Below are positions 6,301-7,086 of a stretch of DNA of 7,086 nucleotides, piece by piece. The position numbers and the translations under genes were made by a program. Origin of the DNA: Acholeplasmatales bacterium Tener_01 (GTDB taxonomy: Bacteria > Bacillota_I > Bacilli_A > ML615J-28 > CAG-698); the NCBI GenBank assembly GCA_001604495.1, contig LVBR01000005.1:1-7086 (forward strand), given 5' to 3'. Under the pieces are notes generated by a model. The model searched no databases. It was not told where the DNA came from and worked only from the letters and a program-made list of their open reading frames with translations. The first letter of the stretch is position 1, and each line of letters begins with the position of its first letter.

Positions 6301-6348
6301 CACGATTACAAGGATATGCCTTTTTTTTATTGTGTCCGATTTACAGGG
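6280..6348 (-). terminator. Terminator-like fold in the IS left end against read-through
   Basis: On the - strand CCCTGTAAATC (6348-6338) and GATTTACAGGG (6298-6288) are perfectly complementary over 11 bp. ACAC (6335-6332) can pair with GTGT (6303-6300), extending the stem past a small internal loop. CTATTTTT (6287-6280) follows, a U-tract in the right place. RNA entering from the transporter gene would contain the whole structure; RNA from the IS promoter starts after it. The large loop makes efficiency uncertain. Confidence 0.45.
6320..6348 (-). repeat. Left terminal inverted repeat of the IS
   Basis: Read inward on the - strand this is CCCTGTAAATC, GGACACAAT, eight As and G. It is the counterpart of 4838-4866, matching at 17 of 18 bases from GGACA onward and at the outer CCCT. 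CCCTGTAAATC also occurs in inverted orientation at 6288-6298. Confidence 0.75.
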
Positions 6349-6392
6349 TATATTTTAGATTGCCTCTATTTTATTATTCTTTATTATCAATG

Positions 6393-7086
6393 TTATATAT
6401 CAATAGTAACTTCAATAGTATTTTTAGTCTTTTCCAATTTTCTCTTAAAAAAAATCTTTTCTTCAATCAAACTAACTATAAGACTTGCTACCATTCCAAA
6501 TCCAAACATGAATATGATTGTATTCATTGTGAATGTTATAAGATTTGCTTTATACAAAATAAACCATACACCATAATAAATGAAATTTATAATGCATGTA
6601 TTAATGAAGTTGTATTTAGTCTTACCAAGTCCAACAAATATGTTATCTGGTATTTGTTCATATGCATAAGGAATATAGAATGGAAAAGCTATTATAACAA
6701 TCTCAAATATTCTTTTGTAGTTTTCAAGTTTTTCAATGTGTTTAAAGAAAATTATCCATAGAGGAATTGTTATAATCCAAAGTAAAACAATGAATGTTAT
6801 TATTAAATAATAATTTGATTGTTTAAGCTCATAATATCCATCTTTACAATCATGTCTTATTACTTCAGTAATTGCATAGATTGGAATTAACAACCATCCC
6901 CATATGAAATTATTAGAAACCCAATAATTTCCTTGTTCTGCTACCATATTGACCATCTTGCAAATCATTAGAGCGTAAACGATATTAGCAATAAACTGTT
7001 GAACCCCACTAAAGACACCAATTCTTGTCCAATCTTTAAAGACTTTAAGGTCATCTTTTTTAAACCACTCAACTTTAAGTGCTTCT
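6393..7086 (-). CDS. Polytopic membrane protein, probable MATE-family transporter, C-terminal half
   Basis: The protein probably exports drugs or metabolites across the cytoplasmic membrane in exchange for Na+ or H+. The frame stays open to the window edge, so about 230 residues are visible and the N-terminal half is missing. Met at 6966-6968 is internal, because upstream residues (VEWFKKDDLKVFKDWTRIG and on) continue the same protein. Numbering from the first visible residue, hydrophobic helices lie at about 60-76, 92-114, 127-143, 158-178 and 185-207, with a charged C-terminal tail (EEKIFFKRKLEKTK). LMICKMVNMVAEQGNYWVSN followed by NFIWGWLLIPI resembles a MATE-like group I recall in gut Bacillota. 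A flippase of the same superfamily (MviN/Wzx-like) is an alternative. It is convergent with the helicase gene and points into the IS, and no terminator is seen between its stop and the IS. Confidence 0.6.
   Translation of the reverse strand, partial: EALKVEWFKKDDLKVFKDWTRIGVFSGVQQFIANIVYALMICKMVNMVAEQGNYWVSNNFIWGWLLIPIYAITEVIRHDCKDGYYELKQSNYYLIITFIVLLWIITIPLWIIFFKHIEKLENYKRIFEIVIIAFPFYIPYAYEQIPDNIFVGLGKTKYNFINTCIINFIYYGVWFILYKANLITFTMNTIIFMFGFGMVASLIVSLIEEKIFFKRKLEKTKNTIEVTIDI

Larger units (their letters stand above)
4843..6345 (-). mobile_element. IS3-family insertion sequence, about 1.5 kb, apparently complete
   Basis: The element contains orfA and orfB on the - strand in the overlapping -1 arrangement typical of IS3-family elements, flanked by terminal inverted repeats. 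The right end reads TGTCAAGGACAAAAT inward from 4843. The left end, read on the - strand inward from 6345, is TGTAAATCGGACACAAT. From GGACA inward, 17 of 18 positions match (4849-4866 against 6337-6320). The DDE catalytic residues are intact and both frames are open apart from the normal overlap, so the copy may be active. The exact outer boundaries are uncertain by a few bases, because the ends align symmetrically only from GGACA inward, and no clear 3-5 bp target duplication is visible. It sits between two convergent genes and interrupts neither. Confidence 0.85.

Noticed and set aside
6316..6761. Open + strand frames over the transporter gene (6316-6576, 6330-6761)
   Set aside because: They are antisense to a - strand frame with a clear membrane-protein pattern that continues to the window edge.
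6966..6968. ATG at 6968 as the true start of the transporter
   Set aside because: The same frame continues upstream without a stop to the window end and encodes sequence that fits the same protein.
1..7086. CRISPR array, tRNA, rRNA or phage/defence genes
   Set aside because: I found no regularly spaced repeats, cloverleaf-like sequence or recognisable defence or phage proteins in any frame.

Overview
The window is AT-rich DNA from a low-GC bacterium, probably of the Bacillota/Mycoplasmatota side. The reasons are strong purine-rich ribosome binding sites, A/T-ending codons and Bacilli-like protein sequences. Trp is encoded by TGG throughout, no real gene is interrupted by an in-frame TGA, and tldD itself ends in TGA. 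The standard bacterial code is therefore used, not the Mycoplasma code.

Positions 1-3146 (+ strand) hold a tight gene run: the 3' end of gltX (glutamyl-tRNA synthetase), then tldD and tldE (pmbA), which encode the two subunits of a TldD/TldE-type zinc metalloprotease. The gltX-tldD gap is 12 nt, and tldD and tldE overlap by ATGA. After a 48-nt gap containing a strong hairpin, a DEAD-box RNA helicase with a DbpA-type RNA-binding domain follows on the same strand (3195-4799). The only good Shine-Dalgarno for the helicase lies on the far side of that hairpin. Folding would bring it next to the start codon, so the hairpin could be a terminator, a translational bridge, or both.

Positions about 4843-6345 are an apparently intact IS3-family insertion sequence on the - strand. 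It has orfA (HTH plus leucine-zipper-like coiled coil) and orfB (DDE integrase core with D-D-35-E spacing). The two are joined by a likely -1 ribosomal frameshift on a run of eight A residues, because orfB has no usable start codon of its own upstream of its HTH region. The ends share an 18-bp inverted repeat with one mismatch. The outermost bases are less well matched and I found no clean target duplication. The IS carries a hairpin-plus-U-tract structure near each end, each facing a neighbouring gene that points into the element. It may therefore terminate both neighbours.

Positions 6393-7086 (- strand) are the C-terminal half of a polytopic membrane protein, most likely a MATE-family transporter. 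Its 5' end lies outside the window.

Apart from the IS, the genes are ordinary housekeeping or accessory functions. I see no defence system, CRISPR array, RiPP precursor, tRNA or rRNA. The most unusual signals are the SD-hairpin-start arrangement before the helicase and the terminator-like structure in the left end of the IS.
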